Part shown: positions 19,271 through 28,687 of the stretch, piece after piece | Numbering within the stretch: position 1 is the stretch's first letter | How the letters are laid out: each line of letters begins with the position of its first letter | Assembly: GCF_900110465.1 (NCBI RefSeq) | Contig: NZ_FODV01000004.1 | Span: forward strand, 272,108 to 336,107 | Source of the DNA: Halogranum amylolyticum | Lineage (GTDB): Archaea; Halobacteriota; Halobacteria; Halobacteriales; Haloferacaceae | Reading direction: 5' to 3' | DNA length: 64,000 nucleotides | Translations under genes and position numbers: made by a program | The notes under the pieces: generated by a model | Told to the model about the DNA's origin: nothing | Database searches by the model: none | Seen by the model: the letters and a program-made list of their open reading frames with translations, nothing else

Positions 19271-19359
19271 AACCGCCCCTTGGCAGGGGTTCCGGTTAAA
19301 GTCGTTCGGTTGCCACGCCGCGGGCCACCCTCCCAAGATCTATCCGACGTTTCGGTTCG

Positions 19360-19369
19360 TTAATATTTA
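19360..19369 (+). promoter_or_regulatory. TATA-like promoter of the siderophore operon
   Basis: TTAATATTTA, an AT-rich box in a GC-rich context. Its right end overlaps the first TTAGG-N4-CCTAA palindrome, so a repressor bound there would block the basal factors. Expected transcription start near 19390, giving an about 100-base leader to the first GTG. Confidence 0.6.
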
Positions 19370-19381
19370 GGTTAGCCTAAA
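19366..19381. promoter_or_regulatory. Iron-type operator 1 (TTTAGG-N4-CCTAAA)
   Basis: TTTAGGTTAGCCTAAA has perfect 6-base arms around a 4-base spacer. This resembles sites of DtxR/IdeR/SirR-type metalloregulators (Idr proteins in Halobacteria). It overlaps the TATA box of the siderophore operon. Regulator identity is inferred from family knowledge. Confidence 0.75.
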
Positions 19382-19400
19382 CCGAACTACTTTTCAATCG

Positions 19401-19414
19401 TTAGGCGAGCCTAA
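19401..19414. promoter_or_regulatory. Iron-type operator 2 (TTAGG-N4-CCTAA)
   Basis: TTAGGCGAGCCTAA, perfect 5-base arms with the same spacer length as operator 1. Its centre is 34 bases downstream of operator 1, near the expected transcription start. Confidence 0.7.
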
Positions 19415-19426
19415 ACCATGCATGAG

Positions 19427-19442
19427 TTTAGGTATCCCTAAA
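19427..19442. promoter_or_regulatory. Iron-type operator 3 (TTTAGG-N4-CCTAAA)
   Basis: TTTAGGTATCCCTAAA, perfect 6-base arms around a 4-base spacer. Its centre is 27 bases beyond operator 2, in the leader of the operon. Three matching palindromes in 77 bases make chance unlikely. Confidence 0.7.
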
Positions 19443-19491
19443 GCGAGAGGCGGCGCACGACACGGAGCGGCGGTCGTCCGGGAGGTGGCCC

Positions 19492-20850
19492 GTGTCGCGT
19501 GAGGACCGCTCGAACGCGGCGTTGCTCGCCCAGCAGGCAGACCGGGAGTCGAACGCGCGAACCTACCCCCGGCATCTCCCGCTGGCGATCGAACGTGCGC
19601 GGGGCGTCGAGGTCGAAGACGTCGACGGCGACGTCTACTACGACTGTCTGGCCGGAGCGGGGACGCTCGCACTCGGGCACAACCATCCCGCGGTCACCGC
19701 CGAGATAGAGCGGTTGCTCGCGGAGGACCGTCCCGTCCACACGCTCGACATCACGACGCCGGAGAAGGAGGCGTTCGTCGACGCGCTGTTCGAGGCGCTC
19801 CCCGACGAGTTCGCGGACGACGCGAAGGTACAGTTCTGTAGCCCCGCCGGGACGGACGCCGTCGAGGCCGCGCTGAAACTCGTCAAAACGGCGACCGGCA
19901 ACCGGAGCGTCCTCGGCTTTCAGGGCGGCTACCACGGGATGACCAACGGCGCACTCAGCCTGATGGGCGACACGGCCGCCAAGGAGCCCATTCCGGGACT
20001 GATGGCCGACGTTCACCACCTCCCCTACCCCTACGAGTTCCGCCCGCCGTTCGGTCTCGACGGCGACGAGGGCCACCGGGCGGTCAGTCGGTATATCGAA
20101 CAGCTGCTCGACGACCCCGAGAGCGGCGTCGTCGACCCCGCTGGGATGATTCTCGAACTCGTCCAGGGCGAGGGCGGGGCGGTCCCGGCCCCCGACGAGT
20201 GGACCCGCGAGATACGGCGCATCACCCGCGAGCGCGACGTCCCGCTGATCGTCGACGAGATCCAGACCGGGCTCGGACGGACGGGCGAGCTGTTCGCCTT
20301 CGAACACGCCGACGTCGTCCCCGACGTCGTCACGCTCTCGAAGGCCGTCGGCGGTGGTCTCCCCCTCTCGGTCGTCGTCTACCGCGACGAGCTCGACGTG
20401 TGGGAGCCGGGCGCACACGCCGGCACGTTCCGGGGCAACCAACTGGCGATGGCGGCCGGTCGCGCCACCATCGAACACGTCCTCGAGAACGACCTCCACG
20501 AACACGCTGCCGAGATGGGTCGGCGACTCCGCTCGCGATTCGCAGAGACCGCCGCGCAGTTCGACGCCGTCGGCGACGTCCGCGGGCGTGGACTGATGCT
20601 CGGCGTCGAGTTCGTCGACCCCGACGGCGACCGCGAGGCGACCGGTGCGCTGCCGGCCGACGGCGACCGGGCCGCGGCGGTCCAGTCGGCCTGCTTCGAC
20701 CGCGGGCTGATCGTCGAGACGGGCGGCCGCCACGGCGCGACCGTGCGGTTCCTCCCGCCGCTGGTCGTCACGCCCGACCAGGTCGACGACGTCGCCGCCA
20801 TCTTCCACGAGGCCGTCACGGCGACGGCAGCGCGGGAGGTGGTGGCGTGA
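19492..20850 (+). CDS. dat: L-2,4-diaminobutyrate:2-oxoglutarate aminotransferase (siderophore gene 1)
   Basis: A 452-residue class III PLP aminotransferase that makes 2,4-diaminobutyrate from aspartate semialdehyde, the first step towards 1,3-diaminopropane (RhbA-type). The PLP-binding lysine is about K284 in LSKAVGGGLPLSVV; upstream are GTDAVEAALKL and the Asp of VDEIQTGLGRTG. It starts at a GTG six bases after a strong GGAGG ribosome site (19481-19488), unlike most leaderless genes here, in keeping with a regulated leader. It overlaps the next gene by GTGA. The operon order dat-ddc-iucA-iucB-iucD-iucC matches rhbABCDEF. Confidence 0.92.
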   Translation: MSREDRSNAALLAQQADRESNARTYPRHLPLAIERARGVEVEDVDGDVYYDCLAGAGTLALGHNHPAVTAEIERLLAEDRPVHTLDITTPEKEAFVDALFEALPDEFADDAKVQFCSPAGTDAVEAALKLVKTATGNRSVLGFQGGYHGMTNGALSLMGDTAAKEPIPGLMADVHHLPYPYEFRPPFGLDGDEGHRAVSRYIEQLLDDPESGVVDPAGMILELVQGEGGAVPAPDEWTREIRRITRERDVPLIVDEIQTGLGRTGELFAFEHADVVPDVVTLSKAVGGGLPLSVVVYRDELDVWEPGAHAGTFRGNQLAMAAGRATIEHVLENDLHEHAAEMGRRLRSRFAETAAQFDAVGDVRGRGLMLGVEFVDPDGDREATGALPADGDRAAAVQSACFDRGLIVETGGRHGATVRFLPPLVVTPDQVDDVAAIFHEAVTATAAREVVA

Positions 20851-22385
20851 ACGACCACCGACGGCGACTGCGCGGAGACGACGCCGCGGAGACGCCGCCC
20901 GGCGTCGGCACGTTCCTCGGGACGGGAGCGGGGTCCGCCGCCTACCGACGGGCGATGGACGCCGCCGTCGACGCCGTCCTCGACGTCACCGCGGACGGTC
21001 CGTACTCGGGAGCCACGTACGACGAGCTCGCCGACGAACTCGCCGTCGACCCGCTGCCGGAGACGGGCGAGGGGCTCGACGAGACGCTCGCGTGGGTCCG
21101 CGAGCACGTCCTCGCCAACTCGGTCGTCACCTCGCATCCGACCTGCGTCGCCCACCTCCAGTGTCCGACCGCGATCCCGGCGCTCGCGGCCGAGACGATG
21201 CTGAGCGCGGTCAACCAGTCGATGGACTCGTGGGATCAGAGTCCGGCCGCGACGGTCGTCGAGGAGACGATGGTCGAGGAGCTCTGTTCGCTGTTCGGCT
21301 ACGACACGGACGCTGCCGACGGCGTGTTCACGAGCGGCGGGACGGCTTCGAACCTGCTCGGACTCCTGCTCGCACGCGACCGCTACGTCGCCGAGACGTT
21401 CGACCGACGCGTACAGGACGAGGGGCTCCCGGCCGAAGCGTCCGACCTGCGCATCCTCTGTTCGGACACCGGCCACTTCACCGCCGAGCAGTCGGCCGCC
21501 GTGCTCGGACTGGGCGAGGAGGCCGTCGTCTCCGTCCTCACCGACGACGACTACCGGATGGACCCCGAGGCCCTCGACGCCGAACTCGAACGACTGGACG
21601 AAGACGGAAAGAGACCGTTCGCGCTCGTCGCCACCGCGGGGACGACCGACTTCGGCAGCGTCGACCCTCTGCCCGCGCTGGCCGACCGGGCGGCCGACCA
21701 CGACCTCTGGTTCCACGTCGACGCCGCCTACGGCGGGGCGCTCGCCGTCTCCGACACCCACCGAGAGAAACTCGCGGGCGTCGACCGTGCGGACTCCGTC
21801 GCCGTCGACTTCCACAAGCTACTCTACCAGCCCATCAGCTGCGGTGCGTTCCTCGTCCGCGACGGTCGGCACTACGACCTGATAGACCGGAACGCGTCGT
21901 ATCTCAACCCCGAAACCGACGAGGCGGCGGGCGTCCCGAACCTGGTCGGCAAGTCGCTGGCGACGACCCGCCGGTTCGACGCGCTCAAACCGTTCGTGAC
22001 GTTCCGGACGCTGGGACGGGAGGGCGTCGCCGAACTCGTCGACTACACGCTGGCGCTCGCCGACGACGTCGCCGAGTTGGTCGAGCGCGATCCGGCGCTG
22101 GAACTGGCCGCCGACCCGACGCTGAACGCCGTCGTCTTCCGGTATCGGCCGCTCCGGTCCCACCCCGACCGGGAGACCGGCGACTGGGTCGACGCGGTCA
22201 ACCGTCGGATCCGCGACCACCTGCTGGAGCGCGGGCTGGGCGTCGTCGCCCGCACCGAGGTCGACGGCGACGCCTACCTGAAGCTCACGCTGTTGAACCC
22301 GCAGACGACTGTCGACGACGTCGCAGACCTGCTGGTGAGCGTGAAACAGTACGGGGCCGCCGTCGAGTCGGAGGTGGTCGAATGA
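20847..22385 (+). CDS. bdb: L-2,4-diaminobutyrate decarboxylase (siderophore gene 2)
   Basis: A 512-residue group II PLP decarboxylase (RhbB-like) converting diaminobutyrate to 1,3-diaminopropane. Motifs: the substrate region TSHPTCVAHLQCPT, TSGGTASNLLGLLLAR, the VDAAYGGAL strand with the PLP-nitrogen Asp, and the Schiff-base lysine K324 in VDFHKLLYQP. The GTG start overlaps the dat stop by 4 bases and follows GGGAGGTGG. Glutamate or tyrosine decarboxylase relatives are alternatives by fold, but pairing with dat strongly supports diaminobutyrate. Confidence 0.92.
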   Translation: MNDHRRRLRGDDAAETPPGVGTFLGTGAGSAAYRRAMDAAVDAVLDVTADGPYSGATYDELADELAVDPLPETGEGLDETLAWVREHVLANSVVTSHPTCVAHLQCPTAIPALAAETMLSAVNQSMDSWDQSPAATVVEETMVEELCSLFGYDTDAADGVFTSGGTASNLLGLLLARDRYVAETFDRRVQDEGLPAEASDLRILCSDTGHFTAEQSAAVLGLGEEAVVSVLTDDDYRMDPEALDAELERLDEDGKRPFALVATAGTTDFGSVDPLPALADRAADHDLWFHVDAAYGGALAVSDTHREKLAGVDRADSVAVDFHKLLYQPISCGAFLVRDGRHYDLIDRNASYLNPETDEAAGVPNLVGKSLATTRRFDALKPFVTFRTLGREGVAELVDYTLALADDVAELVERDPALELAADPTLNAVVFRYRPLRSHPDRETGDWVDAVNRRIRDHLLERGLGVVARTEVDGDAYLKLTLLNPQTTVDDVADLLVSVKQYGAAVESEVVE

Positions 22386-24259
22386 CGACCGTCGGGGCGG
22401 ACTGCGAGACGCCCGCCGAGCACGCCGAGTCCGCGACGATTCACGGTCTCCTGAACTGCTACCTCCGCGAGACGCAGGCGTACGCCGTCCGGGCCGCGGA
22501 GCGGACACCAGTTCGGAGGGCGAACGACGGCGACGACACCGACGCCGACGTCGCCGTCGTCCCGCTCCCGGAGTCGGAGCTGACTCTCTACGCACCGTTG
22601 CGGTACGAGTCGCCGACGGGGCGGCATCTGTTCGAGTTGCCGGTGGCCTACACGACCGGAGTCGTCGGCGCGGGCGAGGGAACCGGCAGCGAGCACGACC
22701 CGATCGAACTCGACGCGTCGACGCTCGCGGCGCTGCTCTGTCGGGAACTGGCGCTCGCCGCCGAGGGGCCCACGGCGACGGACGACGTGCTCTCGCGTGT
22801 GCTCTCCAGCAAGGCGAACATCGAACGGTTCGTCGCCGCGAGAGAGGGAGATTCGGACCGCCTCTACGGCTTCGACACCACCTTTCGCGACGCCGAGCAG
22901 TCGCTCGTCTACGGCCACCTCATGCATCCGACGCCCAAGAGTCGCGAGGGGATCGCCGAGCGCGACGCGCCCAGCTACGCCCCCGAACTCCGCGGGTCCT
23001 TCCCGCTTCACTACGTCCGGGCGGACCCGTCCATCGTCGCCAGCGACTCGGCGCTCGACACCGCTGCCGCCGAGTGGGTGAAAGCCGAGCTGCGAGCGGA
23101 CGACGCGGTGTCGCCTGAGTTCGTCGCTGAACACGTCGACAGCGACGACGTGCTTCTTCCCCTGCATCCGTGGCAAGCCGACTACCTCCTCGACCAGTCG
23201 CACGTCCGCGAGGCCGTCGACGAGGGGCTGCTCACCGACCTCGGCCCCGTCGGCCGCGAGTACTACCCAACCACGTCGGTGCGGACGGTCTACCACCCCG
23301 AGTCGTCGTTCATGCACAAGGGGTCGCTGAAGGTCGCCATCACGAACTCCGAGCGAACGAACAAGCGGCCCGAACTGGAGCGCGGCGTCGCCATCTCGGA
23401 GCTGCTGGCGACGGACATCGGCGACGCGCTGCGCGAGCGGTTCCCCCGGTTCGACGTGATTCAGGACCCGGCCTACCTGACGCTCGACGTCGGCGACGAG
23501 TCCGAGTCCGGCTTCGAGGTCGTCCTCCGCGAGAACCCCTTCGAGGGCGAGACGGCGACGAACGCGACGCCCGTCGTCGGCCTCTGTCAGGACGGCGTCG
23601 ACGGCCCGTCACGACTCGCGCGCATCGTCGAGACGCTGGCCGAACGCGAGAGTCGGTCGACCGAGGCCGTCGCCCGCGACTGGTTCACACGGTACCTCGC
23701 TATCTCGGTCCGACCGATCCTGTGGCTCTACCTGCGCCACGGCGTCGGCGTCGAGGCCCACCAGCAGAACAGCGTCGTCGTCCTCGACGACGGCTACCCC
23801 GACGAGTTCCGCTACCGTGACAACCAGGGCTACTACTTCCGCGAGTCGGTGTACGACGACGTCGACGCGCACCTCCCGGGCGTCGGCGAGCGGGCGGACA
23901 CGATCTGTCCCGACGCCGTCGCCGACGAGCGCATCCGCTACTACGTCGTGCTCAACAACGTCTTCGGCGTCGTCAACGCGCTGGGCGTCGCCGGACTCGT
24001 CGACGAGCGCGACCTGCTCGAGATTCTCCGCGAGGAGTTGGCGACGCTCCAGCGGTTCGAGCGCGGCGACACGTCGCTCGTCTCGACGCTGCTCTCGGCC
24101 CGCGAGATCCGTTGTAAGGCGAACTTCCGGACGCGCGTCGAGGGGCTCGACGAACTGGAGGGGTCCCTGGAGAACCAGTCGGTGTATACGGAGATTCCGA
24201 ACCCGTTGGTCACCGAACTCGACCGAGCGAGAGGGGAGACACAGGAGGTCACACGATGA
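22382..24259 (+). CDS. iucA: NIS siderophore synthetase, IucA/RhbC type (siderophore gene 3)
   Basis: A 625-residue IucA/IucC-family synthetase that uses ATP to condense citrate with an acylated hydroxylamine. The family motifs are present: GHLMHPTPKSREG near residue 180, LHPWQADYLL near 262, SSFMHKGSLKVAITNSERTN near 305 and GVEAHQQNSVVVL near 460, followed by the FerIII-type C-terminal domain. ATGA overlap with bdb. It probably adds the first N-acyl-N-hydroxy-diaminopropane arm to citrate. Confidence 0.92.
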   Translation: MTTVGADCETPAEHAESATIHGLLNCYLRETQAYAVRAAERTPVRRANDGDDTDADVAVVPLPESELTLYAPLRYESPTGRHLFELPVAYTTGVVGAGEGTGSEHDPIELDASTLAALLCRELALAAEGPTATDDVLSRVLSSKANIERFVAAREGDSDRLYGFDTTFRDAEQSLVYGHLMHPTPKSREGIAERDAPSYAPELRGSFPLHYVRADPSIVASDSALDTAAAEWVKAELRADDAVSPEFVAEHVDSDDVLLPLHPWQADYLLDQSHVREAVDEGLLTDLGPVGREYYPTTSVRTVYHPESSFMHKGSLKVAITNSERTNKRPELERGVAISELLATDIGDALRERFPRFDVIQDPAYLTLDVGDESESGFEVVLRENPFEGETATNATPVVGLCQDGVDGPSRLARIVETLAERESRSTEAVARDWFTRYLAISVRPILWLYLRHGVGVEAHQQNSVVVLDDGYPDEFRYRDNQGYYFRESVYDDVDAHLPGVGERADTICPDAVADERIRYYVVLNNVFGVVNALGVAGLVDERDLLEILREELATLQRFERGDTSLVSTLLSAREIRCKANFRTRVEGLDELEGSLENQSVYTEIPNPLVTELDRARGETQEVTR

Positions 24260-24888
24260 CCGATTCGATCGCACTCACGACGAACGACTACGACTACGAA
24301 CGCTACGACCGGAGTATCGACCGCCACGTCGGCTTCCGCCCCGTCGACCGACAACGGGACCTCGGCCGTCTCCACGCGTGGCTGAACAGCGAGCACGTCC
24401 TGCCGTACTGGCAGTTGAACGACCCACTGCCGGAGTTCCGAACGGAGCTGGACGCGAAGCTCGCGGACGACCATCTGACCCCATATGTTGGCACCCTCGA
24501 CCACGTGCCGATGAGCTACTGGGAGCGCTACTGGGCCGCGGACGACGTGATCGCCGACTACTACGACGCCGACCCGGCCGACCAGGGGATCCACCTGTTG
24601 TTCGGGCCGCCGGAGTATCTCGGACAGGGCTACGCCGAGCCGCTGCTCCGGGCGATGACGGCGTTCCAGTTCCGCCACCCCGAGACCCAGCGCGTCGTGA
24701 CGGAACCGGACGTCCGAAACGACGTGGTCGTCCACGTCTTCGAGCAGTGCGGCTTCGAACCCGTCCGCGAGATCGAACTGGACGAGAAGGACGCGCTGCT
24801 CATGACGTGCGAACGCGAGCGGTTCGAACGCGAGGTGCTCGCGCCGGAGCGGCCGGTCGACGCCGAGAGACGGGAGGGAGAGGCATGA
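24256..24888 (+). CDS. iucB: N-acyltransferase, IucB/RhbD type (siderophore gene 4)
   Basis: A 210-residue GNAT-fold acyltransferase of the RhbD/IucB siderophore group. It has VGFRPVDRQRDLGRLHAWLN at the front, the family residues in HVPMSYWERYWA, and the acetyl-CoA region GPPEYLGQGYAEPLLRAM. It would acetylate the hydroxylated diamine. Coupled by ATGA to iucA and by overlap to the monooxygenase gene. Confidence 0.88.
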   Translation: MTDSIALTTNDYDYERYDRSIDRHVGFRPVDRQRDLGRLHAWLNSEHVLPYWQLNDPLPEFRTELDAKLADDHLTPYVGTLDHVPMSYWERYWAADDVIADYYDADPADQGIHLLFGPPEYLGQGYAEPLLRAMTAFQFRHPETQRVVTEPDVRNDVVVHVFEQCGFEPVREIELDEKDALLMTCERERFEREVLAPERPVDAERREGEA

Positions 24889-26336
24889 CGAGCGACTCGT
24901 CTTCGAGGTCATCCGACGACGCCGACCTCACTACCCACGACCGCGTCTACGACCTGCTCGGCGTCGGCCTCGGCCCGTTCAACCTCGGCCTCGCAGCGCT
25001 CGCAGACGACGAGGACGCCGACCTCGACGCCGTCTTCCTCGAACAGAAACCCGAGTTCGCGTGGCACGAGGGGATGCTCGTCGAGGGGGCGACGCTCGAA
25101 GTACCGTTCCTCGCGGACCTCGTCACACTCGCGGACCCGACGAGCGAGCACAGCTACCTCAACTACGCCCGCGAGACCGACCGCATCTACCAGTCGTACT
25201 TCTACGAGCGGTTCCAGATCCCGCGACGGGAGTACGACGACTACTGCAAGTGGGTCGCCGAGCGCGTGCCGGCCTGCCGGTTCGGCCGTCGCGTCGAGCG
25301 GGTCGTCCCCGCGTCAGAAGAGACTGAAGCGGCCTTCGTCGTCACCGCGTGCGACCCGGAGACGGGCGAGACGCACCGCTATCTGACCCGCCATCTCGTC
25401 GTCGGCGTCGGCAGTCGCCCGTTCGTCCCCGAACCGTTCGACGACCTGCCCGACGCGGACGTGTTCCACACGGCGGGCTACCTGCCCAACCGCGAACAGG
25501 CGCTCGACGCCGACGGCATCACCGTCGTCGGCTCCGGGCAGAGCGCCGCCGAGGTGTTCCAGGACCTGCTCGAACGGCAACCGGACCACGACTACCGCCT
25601 CGATTGGCTGACGCGCTCGGAGGGGTTCTTCCCGATGGAGTACTCGAAACTCGGCCTCCAGCACTTCACGCCGGAGTACACGCAGTACTTCTACGACCTC
25701 CCGCAGGCCGTCTCCGACGAGGTGCTTCCCGAGCAGGATCTACTCTACAAGGGGATCGACCCGGACACGAGCGACGAGATCTACGAGACGCTCTACGAGC
25801 ACTCCATCGGCGACGCCGACCCGGACGTCGGGCTCCTGGCGATGACCGAGGTCGAAGACATCGACCCGGCGGACGAGCGATACCGACTGCGCTGTCGACA
25901 GTGGCAGGAGGGGACGTCGTTCACCCACGAGAGCGACGTCGTCGTCCTCGGCACCGGCTACCACCGACCGACGCCCGACTTCCTCGACGAACTAGAACCG
26001 CACATCCGCCGCGACGACCGGGGACGGTTCCGCGTCGAAGAGACGTACGGACTGGAGACGACCGGCCTCGACGGTCGGCTGTTCGTCCAGAACGCCGAGA
26101 TGCACACCCACGGCGTCGGCGCGCCGGATCTCGGTCTCGGCACCTACCGCAACGCCGTCATCCTCGACCAGTTGCTCGACGACTCGCCGTACCCCGTCGA
26201 CGAGGACACCGTCTATCAGGACTTCGGCGCCGAGGCGTTCGCGTCGGGGTCGCCGGTGACCGAACTCGTCGACGCCGACCCCGCCGACCGCCGAGGAGAG
26301 AGCGACCGACCGACGCCGCCGAACCCCGACGACTGA
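24885..26336 (+). CDS. iucD: Diamine/lysine N-monooxygenase, IucD/RhbE type (siderophore gene 5)
   Basis: A 483-residue flavin N-hydroxylating monooxygenase. FAD motif GVGLGPFNLGLAALA at about residues 25-40, NADPH motif VVGSGQSAAEVFQDLL at about 205, and the C-terminal ATGY-like signature LGTGYHRPTPDFL near 350. It would hydroxylate 1,3-diaminopropane (or its monoacetyl form). The first 20 residues are a Ser/Asp-rich leader. ATGA overlap with iucB. Lysine or ornithine are alternative substrates, but dat and bdb in the operon favour diaminopropane. Confidence 0.92.
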   Translation: MTSDSSSRSSDDADLTTHDRVYDLLGVGLGPFNLGLAALADDEDADLDAVFLEQKPEFAWHEGMLVEGATLEVPFLADLVTLADPTSEHSYLNYARETDRIYQSYFYERFQIPRREYDDYCKWVAERVPACRFGRRVERVVPASEETEAAFVVTACDPETGETHRYLTRHLVVGVGSRPFVPEPFDDLPDADVFHTAGYLPNREQALDADGITVVGSGQSAAEVFQDLLERQPDHDYRLDWLTRSEGFFPMEYSKLGLQHFTPEYTQYFYDLPQAVSDEVLPEQDLLYKGIDPDTSDEIYETLYEHSIGDADPDVGLLAMTEVEDIDPADERYRLRCRQWQEGTSFTHESDVVVLGTGYHRPTPDFLDELEPHIRRDDRGRFRVEETYGLETTGLDGRLFVQNAEMHTHGVGAPDLGLGTYRNAVILDQLLDDSPYPVDEDTVYQDFGAEAFASGSPVTELVDADPADRRGESDRPTPPNPDD

Positions 26337-26385
26337 GACCGCACAGCGATCAGACCAGCCGACACACGACCGACTCAGACACACC

Positions 26386-28305
26386 ATGACCGACAACGAC
26401 ACCACCGAGAGCACAGCCACCGACGACGCCGCCGAGACGCCGGACGCGATCGACGACGTAGAGACTCTGCTGGAGGCGCTGGACGAAGACACCCTCGCCG
26501 CCGTCGAGCGCGAACTGCTCGCGAAGATGCTCGCGGAGTTCGCCTACGAGGACCTCCTCGACCTCGAGGCGGTCGAGGAGACCGACCGCGGGACCCGGTA
26601 CGAACTCACGTTCGACGACGTCGACTACCGATTCGTCGCCGAGAGCCGCCTGATGGACAGCTACCTCGTCGACGAGGAGAGTATCGAGCGACGGGAGTCC
26701 GGTGACGCGGAGGAACCCGACGAGGGCGACGACTGGGAGCCCGCCACCGACCCCGTGGCGTTCCTCCTCGACGCACACGAACAGATCGGCACGCCGGAGA
26801 TGACGGTCGGCCACCTCGTCCGCGAGTACCGCAACACGCTGTTGGCGGACGCCCACACCCGGAAGCGTCAACGGGAGTCCGACCGGGACGTCGCCGGGAT
26901 GAGCTACGCCGAACTCGAGGGCGAGATGACCGGCCACCCGTGGATCACCTACAACAAGGGTCGACTCGGCTGGGGGTACGACGATTACCTGAACTACGCC
27001 CCCGAGCGAAAAGAGCCGGTGCAGCTCTCGTGGCTCGCAGTCAGCAAGGAGCGCTCGACGTTCGCCACCGTCGAGGGACTGTCGCCCGCCCGACTGCTCC
27101 GGGAGGAGCTGGGAGAGCTGTACGAGACGTTCGAGTCGCGTCTCGAGTCCCGCGGCCGGGACCCCGAGAACTACTACTTCATGCCGGTCCACGAGTGGCA
27201 GTGGGACAACACGGTCGCACAGCTCTACAGCAAGGAGATCGCCGAGGAGCGCATCGTCCCGCTCGGCGAGACGTCCGACGAGTATCTCCCCGCCCAGTCC
27301 GTGCGGACGTTCCTCAACGTCGACGACCCCGAGAAGCGGAACGTGAAGCTCCCGATGCGCATCCTGAACACGCTCGTCTGGCGCGGGCTCCCCGGCGACC
27401 GGACCGAGGCCGCACCGCTCGTCACCGAGTACGTCAAGGGGATTCGCGACGACGACGAGTTCCTCCGCGAGGAGTGCGAACTCGTCCTCCCCGGCGAAGT
27501 CGCGGGCGTCAACTACGACCACCCCGAGTTCGCGCGACTCGACGGCAACGCCTACCAGTACGACGAACTGCTCGGCACCGTCTGGCGCGAGAGCGTCGAA
27601 GGACTCGTCGACGACGACGAACGCCCCGTCACGCTGTCGGCGCTGATGCACGTCGACGACGGGACGCCAGTCGTCGGCGAACTCGTCGACCGCTCGCCGC
27701 TCGACCTCGAGGCGTGGCTGGACGAGCTGTTCGCGACGATGCTGCCGCCGCTGCTGCACTATCTCTACCGCTACGGGACCGTGTTCTCGCCACACGGGGA
27801 GAACACCATCCTGATCCTCGACGAGGAGAACGTCCCGACGCGTCTGGCGGTGAAGGACTTCGTCGACGACGTGAACGTCAGCGACCAGCCCCTGCCGGAG
27901 CTGGAGCAGTTGCCCGACGAGCTGACCGACGTGCTCCGCCGCGAACCGCCGGAGGGGCTCTGTCAGTTCGTCTTCTGCGGGCTGTTCGTCTGTGTCTACC
28001 GGTACGTGTCGAACGTGCTGACCGAGCACCGCGACTACCCCGAAGAGAAGTTCTGGACGCAGGTCCGCGAGGCGATCCTCGACTACCAGTCGCAGTTCCC
28101 CGAACTGGAAGACCGCTTCGAGACGTTCGACCTGCTGCGCCCCGAGTTCACGAAACTGTGTCTGAACCGCAACCGGATGGTCAACGAGGGCTACGGCGAC
28201 GCGGAGGGACGGCCGCACGCCGCCGAACACGGTACCGTCGAGAACGCACTCCACGCCGTCGCTCGGGAGGAGTCGGAAGAACAGTCGGTCGCGGCGGACG
28301 ACTGA
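26386..28305 (+). CDS. iucC: NIS siderophore synthetase, IucC/RhbF type (siderophore gene 6)
   Basis: A 639-residue second IucA/IucC synthetase, ending the operon 49 bases after iucD. The first 20 residues are Thr/Asp-rich. Motifs: TGHPWITYNKGRLGWGYDDY, MPVHEWQWDN near 265, RTFLNVDDPEKRNVKLPMRI near 310 and GTVFSPHGENTILILD near 475. It would attach the second arm to the mono-substituted citrate and release a schizokinen- or rhizobactin-like dihydroxamate. No exporter or uptake gene for it is found in this window. Confidence 0.92.
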   Translation: MTDNDTTESTATDDAAETPDAIDDVETLLEALDEDTLAAVERELLAKMLAEFAYEDLLDLEAVEETDRGTRYELTFDDVDYRFVAESRLMDSYLVDEESIERRESGDAEEPDEGDDWEPATDPVAFLLDAHEQIGTPEMTVGHLVREYRNTLLADAHTRKRQRESDRDVAGMSYAELEGEMTGHPWITYNKGRLGWGYDDYLNYAPERKEPVQLSWLAVSKERSTFATVEGLSPARLLREELGELYETFESRLESRGRDPENYYFMPVHEWQWDNTVAQLYSKEIAEERIVPLGETSDEYLPAQSVRTFLNVDDPEKRNVKLPMRILNTLVWRGLPGDRTEAAPLVTEYVKGIRDDDEFLREECELVLPGEVAGVNYDHPEFARLDGNAYQYDELLGTVWRESVEGLVDDDERPVTLSALMHVDDGTPVVGELVDRSPLDLEAWLDELFATMLPPLLHYLYRYGTVFSPHGENTILILDEENVPTRLAVKDFVDDVNVSDQPLPELEQLPDELTDVLRREPPEGLCQFVFCGLFVCVYRYVSNVLTEHRDYPEEKFWTQVREAILDYQSQFPELEDRFETFDLLRPEFTKLCLNRNRMVNEGYGDAEGRPHAAEHGTVENALHAVAREESEEQSVAADD

Positions 28306-28357
28306 CCGGGTTGCGGCGAACCGGCACGCATTAACCGCTCGCCCCGTATCTCCGCCT

Positions 28358-28660
28358 GTGCAACCTGTCGAGCGCTCGAACCCCGAGGGAGTCGACTACG
28401 GCTGGGTGATGCAGACCACCTTCGTCACGACCATCCTCGTCGGCGCGCCCATCGTCGCCGCCCTGTCGACGCAGGTCGTCCTCCCGACGTGGGAGTCCCG
28501 CGTCGAGTTCGCCGTCCGCGTCGGTGCCGTCGTCTGGATTCTCACGGCGGTCTCGGTGTTCGTCTACGCCAAGCGCACGAACGCCGGCGACGGCGGCAGC
28601 GACCCCGACGAGATAGAGAGCGAGGAGAACCCCGGCGTCGAGGCTCGCGCCGACGACTGA
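28358..28660 (+). CDS. DUF5822-like small membrane protein
   Basis: A 100-residue protein with two hydrophobic helices (TTILVGAPIVAALSTQVVLP; VRVGAVVWILTAVSVFVYA) and an acidic C-terminal tail. It starts MQPVERSNPEGVDYGWVMQT at a GTG placed 25 bases after ATTAACC, a leaderless arrangement. The DUF5822 label is from memory of haloarchaeal homologues. It is separate from the siderophore operon, having its own promoter. Confidence 0.75.
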   Translation: MQPVERSNPEGVDYGWVMQTTFVTTILVGAPIVAALSTQVVLPTWESRVEFAVRVGAVVWILTAVSVFVYAKRTNAGDGGSDPDEIESEENPGVEARADD

Positions 28661-28687
28661 CTCTCTTTTCGAAGGCTGCGTTCGTCG

